46,497 nucleotides of DNA from the NCBI GenBank assembly GCA_003427395.1, contig BFEA01000139.1, positions 643,419 to 689,915 on the forward strand, given 5' to 3'. Positions 9,403 through 19,778 of the stretch are shown here, piece by piece. The notes beneath the pieces are model-generated. The model saw only the letters and a program-made list of their open reading frames with translations. It was not told the origin of the DNA and did no database searches. Position 1 is the first letter of the stretch. Each line of letters starts with the position of its first letter. The translations under genes and the position numbers were made by a program. Source of the stretch: Chara braunii. Lineage: Eukaryota; Streptophyta; Charophyceae; Charales; Characeae.

Positions 9403-11009
9403 GATTTCTTTTCTGTTCCTTCCATCTTCTTGTAATTTGTATTGTCATCGTACATTGTCTTCATGCCTTCTTCATACAAAACGGGACACTCCACCAGGGT
9501 TGCACCAGGATTCCTATCCAGTGGTGAGAGAACCAATCCTTTTAGAGCTTGTTCCAATCCAATGACATACTCAGTGTCGCACCCCACTAGATGTGCAGTT
9601 CCTTTTACACTAATGTCTTTCCAATTCAAATGAATTTTCTCTACCTGATTTACACAGCCCATCTTCTTTAAAGGCTCCATCGCGAGATTGCATGCTTGAT
9701 TTACTTCCCTGGCTGTTAGCAAACTGCCAGGATAGGGTACATTTTTTGCATTCAGCACAAAATCCCGTATCCCCTCAATTTCATCCAATCGGACTCGAGC
9801 GTGCCCGTTGTGTTTTGGCATGTCAAAAGCTTTGCAAGCGCAGGGCCACCCGCTACCTCTTGCAAAGCGCTGATGATTATGCAGGATGTCACCAACAGAC
9901 TTCCTTTTCTGCCAAACGGTTCTCATCCTGCCAATCAGCAAGTCTGATAGACAAGCTGGGGAGATCTTCCCTTTCAAATCTTCCTTCACACAAGCATGTA
10001 CCTTCACTGCGTCACAAAAAGGCAATTTGACCACAATCCGATGCCTTGGATTAATCCCATACACCTTCTTAGTCACCCTTGTGATAATACCCCTTGTAAT
10101 TTGCCTCCCTCTCGTAGAATTTAGCAATTTAATTCCCGCATTTAATTCTATTAATTCTTCTAATTTCTTTTTATACAAAGCCTTCCTTTTCCAAGGGGCT
10201 CTTAGGATAGTGACCACATCGGCCTTGGTCATTTCCGACTTGTTCTTCATCTTTACCAATTGGGTTATAGTCCATTCTCCACCCATCTGAATGAATGACT
10301 TCACATCTTTCAACAAAAATTTCTTTCCTGAGATCTCAACGGAACTGAACCCATATATTAATCGCACTAACCCCCATGGCTTAAGCCAATGATTCCCTTT
10401 ACAATTCGAGAGTCTGGGCCTATTCACGCTCTCCACTTTCTTTAGTATCTTTAGGAGACTTGGTTCCCCTTTAATATTAAGCTGCTCACAATCAAACAAA
10501 ATAGCATTTTTGCAGGCCATGGGACTTTTTTCATTCTTCCGCTGTTTCCTGGGCTTTCTCATGGAGGGTTTATTCCTATTTTTTCTCATGTTCAAACCCG
10601 GGTTCAAATTCCGGATGACGAAATCCTCCATGTCCCCCAGTGAGTTTTTTGTTCCAAACCAAATCGGCAGAGCTACGTAGTTATCTGCCCCAACTTTCCC
10701 CAACCAACGGTGTAGCTTCTGCTTTGTTTTGGTGTCAGCCGCCCTCACATGTTCCCGCCATCTTGTCTGCAGATCCCGTTCAGTTTTTCCCATGTAGGTG
10801 TGCTTAAAGAAAGGAGAAATTAAAAGATATACACAGTTATTTCCATTTAGTAATTTCTCCCTCTCATAACCACTTAGATTCATCCAGAATTTTACATAAG
10901 CTCTCCCCCATCGGATGTCTCCCCTGAGACACATTGCAAGCACGATCAGTTGCAACAGCTTATGGACTTCCTTCCCAATAGCCTCCTGATGTTTCTTCCG
11001 CAGCTCCAC
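9399..11009 (-). CDS. GIY-YIG endonuclease and linker of the Penelope-like element
   Basis: About 536 codons. A GIY-YIG nuclease lies at roughly residues 55-145: VYLLISP stands in for the GIY strand, then TYMGKTERDLQTRWREH carries the YIG-like motif with downstream Arg and His, and DMEDFVIRNLNPGLN carries the expected Glu and the typical Leu-Asn-Pro ending. A long basic linker follows. Near residues 390-410, CACKAFDMPKHNGHARVR gives a Cys-x-Cys-His-His pattern that could bind zinc. The frame is open upstream of the nominal GTG start, overlapping the end of the SAP-like ORF, so the start shown is only where the frame can first be called. Role: nicks target DNA for target-primed reverse transcription by the following RT. 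Confidence 0.85.
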   Translation of the reverse strand: MELRKKHQEAIGKEVHKLLQLIVLAMCLRGDIRWGRAYVKFWMNLSGYEREKLLNGNNCVYLLISPFFKHTYMGKTERDLQTRWREHVRAADTKTKQKLHRWLGKVGADNYVALPIWFGTKNSLGDMEDFVIRNLNPGLNMRKNRNKPSMRKPRKQRKNEKSPMACKNAILFDCEQLNIKGEPSLLKILKKVESVNRPRLSNCKGNHWLKPWGLVRLIYGFSSVEISGKKFLLKDVKSFIQMGGEWTITQLVKMKNKSEMTKADVVTILRAPWKRKALYKKKLEELIELNAGIKLLNSTRGRQITRGIITRVTKKVYGINPRHRIVVKLPFCDAVKVHACVKEDLKGKISPACLSDLLIGRMRTVWQKRKSVGDILHNHQRFARGSGWPCACKAFDMPKHNGHARVRLDEIEGIRDFVLNAKNVPYPGSLLTAREVNQACNLAMEPLKKMGCVNQVEKIHLNWKDISVKGTAHLVGCDTEYVIGLEQALKGLVLSPLDRNPGATLVECPVLYEEGMKTMYDDNTNYKKMEGTEKKS

Positions 11010-11053
11010 TAGTCTCCTGCAAACCCTTAATAACGACCTCTTGCTGGCCCAAG

Positions 11054-12508
11054 TCAGTTTCCCGCCGGATCATCACCTTGAGACTCTTCTTCAGAGTCCG
11101 AACTGCTGGTTGTATCGGCACTCTCCCCTTCATCACTTATCTTTTCTTCTTCTACCTCGTCCTCTTTCTTCTCCTCCCTTTCCATTTTCAGCAAGACTTC
11201 AAAATCCAGCCTTGCAAGCTCCCAAACACCCCCTTGCTTCCGTTTGTAAGGAATCCCCTTTTTCTTACACAGAGCCTGTATTTCTGTGTAATGCATGGCA
11301 TCGTAATATATAACCCTATCTTTAAAATAGAGCCCCAGTGAACCTTCCTCTTGTTCTCCTTCGATATTTTTTCCCATCCCCTCAACCTTCTTAGGAGGTT
11401 CCTCTGCATCTCCTTCCTGTTCCCCGCGCCCTAGCCCCACTGCCTCAGGCTTCCCAGTTTGTCTCTCGGCCGCATTACTACAACTCGCGCCTCGTCCTTT
11501 TTCAGCCAACAGTTCAAATAACAAACCTTTTAGTTCAGCCATGTCTTTTGATCCCCCGCATGACCTCTCCATCTTCGCGCTCAGGTTTTACACCACTGCG
11601 TCTCTCCCATTTTTGCTCCCATCTTCATCTGATGACACCTCAACTGGTTTCGTTGTCTTTCCCTTCTCCTTACCCTTCCTTCTCAAGAGAACGGACCGGG
11701 ATTTAATCTTCCATTTCAATGCTCGCGATGGTGAGGAAATTTCTCGCTTCCTCTTCTCTGAACTGGAATTCTCTCTTAATTCCCTCATTTCTTTCTCCGC
11801 CCGTAGTAACCTTAGTTCCTCCAGCTCGTCCTCTTTTAATCTTGATTTTTTGTCAACTTCTTCCAATTTCTCCGACAGTATCCTCAAGGAACCCCCAAAG
11901 TTCATAGCTACCCATTTCTTCATATCATCCTCCTTCCCTTCTTCGACACTTCTACTCTTCCCTTTGTCCTTCCCGGACCTTCTACTATTTTCCCTCCTCT
12001 CACTATCTTTTGAAGTCTCCTTTTTCTTCTCTGACCCCATCCCAAACCCTTTTAGTCTTGCGATTTCTTCAAGATCCTTCTTACGGGCTTCCTCAACAGC
12101 GTCCTCTAGCTTCAACTTTTCAATGAAATCCGCGTGTTCACGTGTAAAGAAAGCCCGAGGTTGGAAACCTCCGGTCCCTCTGCCATAGCCCTGGTTGAAC
12201 TGTCCACCGGAATGCGCCGGTGCAGAGGATGCTCCGGCCAGCTGCCACTGCGCCACCGGCTGACCACCCACGAAGTTCGGTGGAATAGAGTACCCGTACG
12301 GATTCAGCGCCGCTCCAAAAGGTGGGAGGAACGGATTTACAGGCTGCTGATAGGGAGTAGATCGTCCAGGGAATGGAGCCATTGGTGGTTGGACCGGTGG
12401 AGGGGGAGGAGGTGGTGTCTCCATCCAGTACCTCCCGCAGTTCGACCACCTGCCTCTCCCGCGGCCTCTACCACGCGCGTACATACGCCAAGTTTCCCAA
12501 CAATTCAT
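11054..12508 (-). pseudogene. RGG/proline-rich, coiled-coil and SAP-like N-terminal region of the Penelope-like element
   Basis: From ATG 12508 the frame reads an Arg-Gly repeat (RGRGRGRGR), a Pro/Gly/Tyr/Gln-rich stretch, then a long charged coiled coil (EEARKKDLEEIARLKGFG onward) with Lys/Arg/Glu/Ser-rich segments. A TAA at 11588-11590 interrupts it and the same frame continues to 11054. Near the end, YTEIQALCKKKGIPYKRK followed by a hydrophobic helix looks like a SAP-type nucleic-acid-binding helix-turn-helix, then a Glu/Ser-rich acidic tail. The RGG and SAP-like parts suggest RNA or DNA binding. A 1-nt shift near 11060 joins it to the endonuclease ORF. Disabled by the stop and the shift. 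Confidence 0.7.
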
Positions 12509-12526
12509 CAAGATGTAAGTCTTCAA

Positions 12527-13544
12527 TCAAACCCCGATAGTAACAACAAACGCAAACGACCTGTCCCACCGTCTAAGTAAGGCTGCCCATAGTCACATGT
12601 TCCCACGCGCACCGTCAGTCCTCACGCAATCCAAGATACAACACCTCAACGGTTACCATGATAATAACCAGAAAACAATCCGTAAATACTGCACACAGTT
12701 CCATTTCCCGCAACAACCGTCATGCGCTCCCCCACACTCATCGTGCGAACCTGCCCGCCATGCCCAAGCTCGGACAGTGTTGTGATGAAGTGGATCGAAG
12801 CGGAGAAAGGACACCCAATACTCAAACCTTACCACCCCCACGCACTTTACCAATCCGGCCAGAGCCAAGGTACTATCTATACACCTTACAAAATCCAAGA
12901 TTCAACGAGACAACCATGATAATTACCAGAAAACAACCCGTTATTGCTGCCTACAGTACCATTATTGCTGATGGTGGTAGACAGAAATCGTCGTCACGCG
13001 CGTAATGAAGGCTATCCCTAGTCTCGCGATAATGGGAAGGCGCAACAACGCAGCGCTCATCATGACCCGTCGGCTGCTCCTTCGTCACTCGTTTCCCGCG
13101 CGCAGCATCCGAGCTAACCATAAGAAATACTCAATGTACCTCCCGACGGAGTGATGATGCCGACTCTTGAGATGGACGCAGCTCACGCCCCCTGCATAGG
13201 TGGCAATCGACTCATCGCCATGGTAAGCGACGATCGATTAACAACCCGCCGCTCCGTTCACACGCTCGCCCAGGGGTCTGCCCGAAGGTAAACAAGCATC
13301 CTTCGTTGTAGACGTGGTCCCCACTCATAGCAGAACTGAACGCAAAGTAGAATGAGCTCGACCCGTGTAGGAGTAGCAAAGGTTGAGATTCATAGAAAGA
13401 AAAGAAAAGAAGAGAAGGAAAGAAAATACGAAAACACAGAAAACACAAGAAAACAAAGAAAGTGAAAGCACATCGGATACACCGACGGCGCTGCTGGATC
13501 GTTTCCCAAGTTGTACTGCGAGGTCGATCATGCAGCTCATTAGC
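12527..13544. other. 5' untranslated part of the Penelope-like element
   Basis: Between the right pseudo-LTR and the first coding region. A direct repeat with the motif CCATGATAAT-ACCAGAAAACAA occurs at about 12656 and 12914 (period 258 bp). A purine-rich AAAGAAAAGAAG-type tract lies at about 13390-13470. No separate gene is seen. Confidence 0.5.
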
Positions 13545-13780
13545 ATAGATAAAACCAACCAGGTGTCGTGGACTTTACATATCACAGCAAAAAACACCCG
13601 ATGTCGCCGACAAAAAAGACTATCAGTGCTCAGCCCTTCTGTCCTGCTGCTCAGGCCAAGAGGAGAATGAACTCCCGAATCCCTACTTTTATCCAAACTA
13701 CTCTCTACTCGAAAATCCACTCGGCCAGGTAATCCTGAATTTACCGTTGGCGACACGCGCCGCCGGTACGTTTTTTTCAT
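13325..13780 (-). CDS. Small ORF starting inside the right pseudo-LTR (151 codons)
   Basis: It starts at ATG 13780-13778. Its first 80 or so residues match the ORF at 7978-7568 with few changes, then it continues into different downstream sequence including a Phe/Leu-rich stretch encoded by the purine-rich tract. There is no known domain. It may be a leader ORF of the element transcript or simply an open frame in the repeat. Confidence 0.35.
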   Translation of the reverse strand: MKKTYRRRVSPTVNSGLPGRVDFRVESSLDKSRDSGVHSPLGLSSRTEGLSTDSLFCRRHRVFFAVICKVHDTWLVLSMLMSCMIDLAVQLGKRSSSAVGVSDVLSLSLFSCVFCVFVFSFLLFFSFLSMNLNLCYSYTGRAHSTLRSVLL

Positions 13781-14000
13781 GGAGAACCCCCTCAGTCGAA
13801 ACTGCGAAAATCTTTCCCCAGTAAATCCTTATTATCCATATTAAATTGAAAAACTTCAGAAAACATTAAAAAATCTAAAAAACGAAATCTCAACCATTGC
13901 TACGCATACGGGGGGCCTCCTCACACTACTTTTTTGTTCAGTCTTTTGCTCATGCGGCCCAGACCATCTTGTTGGCCTCCTACAAACCCATCCTCAGAAA
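13545..14000 (-). repeat. Penelope pseudo-LTR, 5' (right) copy
   Basis: A 456-bp direct repeat partner of 7743-8198. It lies upstream of the coding region on the element's own strand and would carry promoter functions if these are like other pseudo-LTRs. Confidence 0.85.
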
Positions 14001-15136
14001 AAAAAAGTGCGGTGTTGGTGATTTGTAAATCCTTGGCGCGCCGCAAGGGGCTTGCAGGCCCGGCGTGGAGGGCCGGGAGTGTGGCGATGGCAGTCGGAGG
14101 GGGTGGGGGGTGGGGGTAGAGGGGTCGAACAACCCAAAAAAAATAGAATGATGTATATTTAGGGGTAAAGAAACGAAAAAGGCCCGAAGGGGTTGAATCT
14201 GGTATGTTTGATGTTATCTTCTGTCCTTCATTCGCACCCTTTCTTTTCCTCAGAAAAAAAGGGAGTTTTTTTTTTTTTTTTTTTTTTTTTTTAATGGATG
14301 GGTGCTTCCTTTTTTGGGTTGTTAAACCACCAGTAAGTTTCCCAGCCATGTTTTACAAAGTTGGGGCTACAGTTGGTAGGGAATCCGTTAAAATTGACAT
14401 TTTTAATTTTAGATGATTTTTACTATTTTCACGAAATTGGGCATCCAAGAAAAAACTGTACTTTTTGGACTTTTTTACTTGTTTATGGTCGCAATTGCGG
14501 TCAGATTCATCCAGGCGCTGCCGTAAATGCTGTCAGATACGTTTACGATAGGCCTAGTGTGAGTACGCTCTGCGGTAGTCTCCCCGGAGGAGGGTATTTC
14601 CTTCCTTTATTTATAAATGAATGGGGGCCCTTTTGTGACTTTAGGATGTGGAGCGCACTGGGGACTGCGGCTGATATTTGGGACATGCAAGAGTGTGACC
14701 GCAAAGCTTTTCATGTTCTGGCGCCGTCTTTGGCATCCCTGTGCCACAAACACACAACACGCCCAACTGCTCTATCGAGCAATGCCTGCACAATAGGAAC
14801 AAGTACTCAGGTCTGAGATGCGCCATACCATAAGGTCTCGTATAGGGACATCGGACCCGTTTTCCAGCAAGTGCAACTCCCCACTAATAAATGGAGCCCT
14901 CCCCTGCAGGTCCACTTACTTTTTTTTTTCTTTTTTTTTTTAACATGCAGGTCCACTTACTTAGGCTGTTCGTATCACCTCAGTAACTACTACCCGCTTC
15001 AGAGGTTTCAAGTTTCAAAAAAAAAAAAAAAAAAAAGGAAACAAGTAATCAAGGGGCAGGGAGGATTCCTCATAAAGAAGGGTGGTACAAGGACGCAACG
15101 GTTTCTACGTGGTTCAACAGTGGTCTGATCTTCTTA
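14001..15136. other. Intergenic stretch with homopolymers, no gene recognised
   Basis: Contains a 27-nt poly-T (14266-14292), G-rich sequence at 14090-14120 and a 20-nt poly-A (15017-15036). A segment at about 14847-14895 (GGACCCG-TTTTCCAGCA context) resembles 18806-18870 on the far side of the LINE. No coding frame with recognisable motifs is visible. Confidence 0.5.
14905..14962. repeat. 17-bp direct repeat flanking a pure T-rich run
   Basis: TGCAGGTCCACTTACTT occurs at 14905-14921 and again at 14946-14962, with only a T-rich run (one C, ending TAACA) between them. This looks like a target-site duplication around an inserted poly(A) in reverse orientation: an extreme 5'-truncated retro-insertion where only tail was copied. 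Replication slippage is an alternative. Confidence 0.6.
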
Positions 15137-16260
15137 GCCAAGAAATGCAAAGACTTCTCTAAAGCAAAAGCGGCTCTAAGACACCAACAAGAATTTGCCA
15201 TCCATCAGGAACTGCTAAGCCTGGAACATCAGGTAGATTCACACCTTCTCACCGCACACATCCAGGAAGTGAAGGCCAAACTTCTTCAATATGCACAACA
15301 TAGATGGCAACGCGTTAGAATATGAGGGAAAATGTCTAAGTTCACTCAGGAAGCCACAATGGACACCCATTTCTTTAGCATGGCGACTGCCCGCACAAGA
15401 CGTACGATAATTGAGGCATTGTATGACCTGGACAGAGGGAACGAAATCATAGCAACGAATACCACACATTGCACCCTAATCACACAGTTTTTTCAAACAA
15501 CTCTATAGCGGTCTACAAAATCCTCTCCAAAGCCTTGGCAAACCGTATAGCGGAGATCCTGACAAACGTGATCCACCCAGCTCAGACAGGGTTTATGGCT
15601 GGCCGGAACATACAAGAAAATATTCTGCTGATAAATGAAATTGTTTGTCTAGCGCGACGACACCGGGCAAATGCGGCAATTGTCTTCATCGATTTCGAGA
15701 AGGCATATGATCACATCGACTGGATCTTTCTGGACAAATGCTTGGAAAAAATGAACTTTGGGCCGGCTTTCAGGCGATGGGTACGCATCCTACACAAAAA
15801 TGCCACCACCTGTGTACAGGTAAATGGATCGGTGGCGCCTCCCTTTGAGCTCTAGAGATCGGTCAGCCAAGGAGACCCCATTGCCCCTTACCCTTCCTGG
15901 TCATCATGGAGGCCCTTTCAGCTAACTTAAGACAGAACAAAGATTAACTCGAATTAGGATCACCAATATTCCGAAGGAAGCGTTACCCATCTATTCCCTG
16001 TTTGCAGACGACCTTACTATTATGGTTGAGGCAAATGCACAAAACATGGAAGAGATTCAGACCCTCATGAACCGCTTCGGTAGCGTGTCAGACATGACCG
16101 TCAATTGGGAGCAAAAAACGGTGGACTGGTGACTGCACCACCAAGGTGGCAGACCACCAGAGAGCCCGCGCATCACTTGGCTTCCCCCGGACGATCTCCT
16201 TAGAATCTTAGGAGCGTCGCTCACAGCAAAAGGGAAACCCGTCACAAATAATGAGTGGCT
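15137..16260 (+). pseudogene. LINE reverse transcriptase, fragmented
   Basis: The pre-RT linker reads KCKDFSKAKAALRHQQ onward until a TGA near 15325, then continues with FFSMATARTRR. After an apparent internal deletion and frame change, the RT starts at VYKILSKALANRIAEIL and continues through HPAQTGFMAGRNIQENI. FIDFEKAYDHIDW holds the first catalytic Asp. A TAG near 15853 follows VNGSVAPPFEL; SVSQGDPIAP lies beyond it. The catalytic box is SLFADDLTIMVE at about 15995-16030 (F-A-D-D). These motifs identify an L1-type non-LTR RT. The frame is broken several times, so no active enzyme is expected. Confidence 0.82.
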
Positions 16261-16445
16261 AATTAGATCGGCACAGGCCAAGCTGCTGCAATGGAATCAC
16301 AAACACACTTCAATGTTGTGCTTGCCACTCTTTGGTATCGAGTCATTCTTTGATCCATTAGTAAATGTGGGTTTAAGACGCTCAAGCAACAGCTGGCGGC
16401 CTTCCTATGGAGAGGGGACATTAGTAATACCCACGCATCAGTCGT

Positions 16446-17780
16446 GTGGCATGGGACTCTGTGGTTCATCCCAAGGTTGAGGGGGGGTTTGGAATAGTGG
16501 ACCCTCCCACACAGTTTCAGGCCCTGAGCATCCACTGGATCCAACATATTATCTTCGAAACCTCCTCCCCCTGGGTTACCCTGACGCTAACACAAATCGC
16601 GGCCTTAGCCCTGGAAGCCCCATCAGAAACGGGCCCTCTCATATGGCTCGAGGACAGATACTGGAGACTCCCCAGGAAATACACGAATGGTGACCCGGTG
16701 GACGAACACTGGATACGCCTTCTGCGCACATGGAGGAGACTCTCACTCCCCAACCACCCCACCCCGGACAGATGGGAGGAGATAATTAGGCAACCGCTGT
16801 TCGGCAACATATTAATCACAGATTCCCTCGACCAGGTAAGGAACAGCTCGGACTCCCCCTGGAAAATCTGGGTGAAACATGGGGTGTTGAGGGTGGGGGA
16901 CCTATGGGATGGGGAAAACGGAGAATGAAAAAGTGCAGCAAGAATGAAAAGATGCATGTGCTACTGCCACTCCCTTGAGTCTACAATGGAATAACTTATT
17001 GAAAGTTTCCCCATCCAATGGTACACTAGGCTTAAAAAAGGTCCGACGTTGGAAGAAGATGATTGGGTGGGGCTACCTGGCCATGAATCACAAATAGGCC
17101 ACATAGTGGATCAGACAGAAGTCCTTATTGAATGTTACGCTATTAGCTTATTATAGAATCAGGACGACTACAAGAGAGCAGACAACCCTTCATCTGGAAA
17201 AGAAAATAAGAAGTTTATCGCATCAGGGTGATCGAAGAAGGGAAAGGTTGGAGAGCGTATCGTCCAATGACCCCGATTGAGAACCTCCCTCTCGATCCTC
17301 AAGAATGGAGATGGTCGTGGAAAGGTAAGGGAGGGCGGGGACGGGAGGAGGGAAGAACGGTCCACTTAGCCGCCCTAAAAACGAAGTCCGTCTACCGGAT
17401 GCTCAGGCCCAAGCGTGGGCTACGAGACGTGGTGGCGGACAGATGGCAGCGCCATCTAAATGTAGATTGAAACACACTCAAATCTATCCAATGGTTCAGC
17501 GAGTATCAGAAAAGGCTGGCAAAAATCTCCGCTCTTCAATGGCAAATCACTCACCGTTGCCTACCGACCAATGACTGGATGATCGATCATACACAGCTCG
17601 AACAACAAGGAAGGGCGCTCCCCTGGTGTCGGGGGTGTTTCCAAAATTTCCTCCAAAAAAAACGCCCTGAGACGGTTGAGCACATTTTCCTACAATGCCC
17701 TGCAACTGTCCTACTATGGAGATGGTGGGATAGGATCTGGCGGCACATCGTTCCTGGCTCATTATGGCCTTGGGACTAGA
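16446..17780 (+). pseudogene. LINE ORF2 C-terminal region with Cys/His knuckle
   Basis: Starts with the LINE motif W-x-x-V-x-x-P-K-x-x-GGFGI (DSVVHPKVEGGFGI), then a Trp-rich region ending near 16925. After interruptions, LKTKSVYRMLRP (about 17372-17408) and ITHRCLPTNDWMIDH (about 17545-17588) lead to a zinc-knuckle-like CRGCF...RPETVEHIFLQC at about 17628-17700, matching the zf-RVT domain at the end of plant LINE ORF2 proteins. Role: nucleic-acid binding during target-primed reverse transcription. Broken by stops and shifts. Confidence 0.72.
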
Positions 17781-18280
17781 GGGCAATCCTGTTGGGTCAC
17801 TGCCCCCACTTTTGTGACAACACCTTTGTAGCAAATATGTTCTCCCTGGGCCAGCGTGCAGTCCTCTGGACCATATGGTGGTGAAGATGCATCCTGGAGT
17901 TAGAGGGGGCCAGGGTAGAAGAGGGGGAAGTCACAGAACAGATACGGCTGCTTGTCCAACATGAGATCATGACACAATGGCAAAGAGTTACGGAAAAACT
18001 AAGTCTGGTGCACAACAGGGGTGACATTAAAAACATTATCTCCCGGTTCTGCGAAGGCAAGCTGGGGGGGGAGAGGGAGGGCTGGGTCGCGAAGGTGAGT
18101 TGGACAGGAGGCATGTTAGACCATGGAGAGGGACAAGAGGGAGACCTAGAAAGAGACTACCAACTTCTCTTTAAAGACTATACAAGGGTGGATCCAAGAG
18201 AACAGCTGAGACCTGCACAGGATTTCGGTGATCCTTTTCCCCCTCACCCTTTGGCCCTGGAGGAATATTTGGGGACTTAG

Positions 18281-19141
18281 AGACATTTAAATCTCTCAAA
18301 TAGAACATAGCATGTTGCAGTGCAAGTTAGCCTGCCGATGGTGTCAACCTTTTCAACAGCTACTGCAGAGAGTAAAGACACAACAAAACACAGTAAGAAC
18401 CATGAGGATTGTAGGAAGATGGCAGAGGCTAGGGGATCGCGGGAGGCCCTGCCGGTGCCCCCTTGTGCCCCCCCAATACCCAACCCTGCTGCTGGCAAGG
18501 TTTGGAAAAATAGATGGGATATGGGACGCTGGACCCGGTTTCCAGCACAATGGCGCCACTCTCAAGATGTTCCTTCCAAAAAAGACTGTAAAGACACAAT
18601 AAGACACAATAAGCGCCATGAGGATAGTAGGTGGATGGCAGAGGCTAGGGGATGGCGGGAGACCCCACCGGTGCCCCCCGGTGTTCCCCCCCCAATACCC
18701 GACCCTGCTGGCTAGGTTTGGAAAAATAGATTGGATATGGGATGTTGGACCCGGTTTCCAGCACAATGGCGCCACTCTCAAGATGTTCCTTTTGTGAAGA
18801 TGTATTTAGGGACGCTGGACCTGGTTTCCAACAGGTGTTGCTCCCCACCAATAGATGGAGCGGCCCGCCAGGCAAAGCCTCAATCCCGTTGGTTCTCTTA
18901 CCACCACCAGGATATATTTTTTTTATTTTTTTTTAAACCGTCTCTTCCATTTATTAACAACACGAACGAACCGAGGCCGGTGACCTCACAATTCAACCCG
19001 GAGTTATCCCGGCGGCATCAGCCGGTTTAGCTTATGAATATATTATCGCCAACGCAGATATGGAAAACCTCTTCACTCCTAGAGAAGTTAGTGGTCACCC
19101 ACCTTCACAGGGAACGGATGTAAAAAGATTTATCTTGTTCA
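18281..19141. repeat. 216-bp minisatellite (about 2.2 copies) and flanks
   Basis: A unit containing GACCCGGTTTCCAGCACAATGG, the motif GCCACTCTCAAGATGTTCCTT, an AAGACACAA segment and a GC-rich GATGGCGGGAGACCCC-type segment occurs at about 18360-18575 and 18576-18792, with a partial third at about 18805-18835. The period from the GGACCCGG landmark (18531 and 18747) is 216 bp. ORFs across it on both strands are repeat translations. The remainder to 19141 has no gene. Confidence 0.75.
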
Positions 19142-19245
19142 GGGTTTAGGGTTTAGGGTTGAAACCTTGGACAGAAACAAGACAAGCAGGGGTTAGAATG
19201 CTAGGGATTTCACTGTGGCTCAAATGTGGGGTTTAGGGTTTAGAG
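19142..19245. repeat. Short interstitial plant-type telomere-like repeats
   Basis: Two or three consecutive TTTAGGG units lie at about 19143-19160 and two more near 19229-19243. TTTAGGG is the plant-type telomere repeat. The copy number is far too low for a telomere; this may be an internal remnant or chance. Confidence 0.5.
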
Positions 19246-19778
19246 TCTTTAGACAGAATTGGTAGTAGTGGTAGCATTTTTTCAGACCTTTCTTGCTTCT
19301 CATGTTTTATTTGATGGGTTCTTACAGTAATCATGCGAGGAAAGGTGGAAGCAGGGCAAGCTAACAGTCAATCCTCCATGAGGTTGGAGCAATCAATGAT
19401 GATCAGGGTTCCTTCAGCCAGATGGAAGGAAGCACAAGGGTGTGCTATGATGTATTTATTTTTCCTGACTTGCCGGTGGAATAGGAACCGGACCGATGCT
19501 CCCGAGAATGGAAATGGAGGTAGGGCCATAAGGACCTGTTTGATTAACCAAAAAAAAAATAAAAATCCAGATGATCTTTCACATTTGCAATCAGCTTTTT
19601 GGGATACGGGGGGGGGGGGGGGGGGGGGGGGACCTTGTTTGTGTTTGGACCTGCAGAAACCTTGATCTTTCGTTGCGCACGCCCCTTCCAGTCTCGAGGG
19701 GTACTTGGTGTGCTAGGAGGGGGCAATCCAAAGCTTCCCCACACCTTCACACCTTCAAGATTGTGTGCAGGGACCCGA
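19246..19778. other. Intergenic stretch with poly-G, no gene
   Basis: A 24-nt poly-G lies at 19608-19631 and an A-run at 19551-19559. The poly-Gly and poly-Pro frames across the G run are artefacts. This DNA directly flanks the left end of the giant LTR element. No target-site duplication can be tested because the element's right end is truncated. Confidence 0.6.

Larger units (their letters stand above)
7743..14000 (-). mobile_element. Penelope-like retroelement with permuted domain order (GIY-YIG before RT)
   Basis: About 6.26 kb on the minus strand, bounded by 456-bp direct repeats (7743-8198 and 13545-14000) of the pseudo-LTR kind known from Penelope-like elements. Coding order from the 5' side (right) is an RGG/proline-rich, coiled-coil and SAP-like region (12508-11054), a GIY-YIG endonuclease ORF (11009-9399) and a Penelope-type RT ORF (9402-8359). 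One in-frame TAA (11588-11590) and two frame changes (near 11060 and 9418) split what reads as one long ORF of roughly 1,380 codons. Canonical Penelope elements carry GIY-YIG after the RT. The reverse order is known from the Chlamys and Naiad groups, the former in green algae and relatives. Confidence 0.85.
15137..18280 (+). mobile_element. 5'-truncated, decayed LINE (non-LTR retrotransposon)
   Basis: The plus strand carries consecutive LINE ORF2 segments in shifting frames: the linker before the RT (15137-15470), RT fingers and palm (about 15490-16120), the region after the RT (16200-16920) and a Cys-rich C-terminal segment (about 17500-17780). Many stops and frameshifts separate them. The apurinic endonuclease that should precede the RT is absent, so the copy is 5'-truncated. 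No clear poly(A) tail or target-site duplication is visible at its 3' side. The element is dead. Confidence 0.8.

Noticed and set aside
19142-19245. Telomere or chromosome end
   Set aside because: Only a few TTTAGGG units, surrounded by ordinary sequence on both sides.
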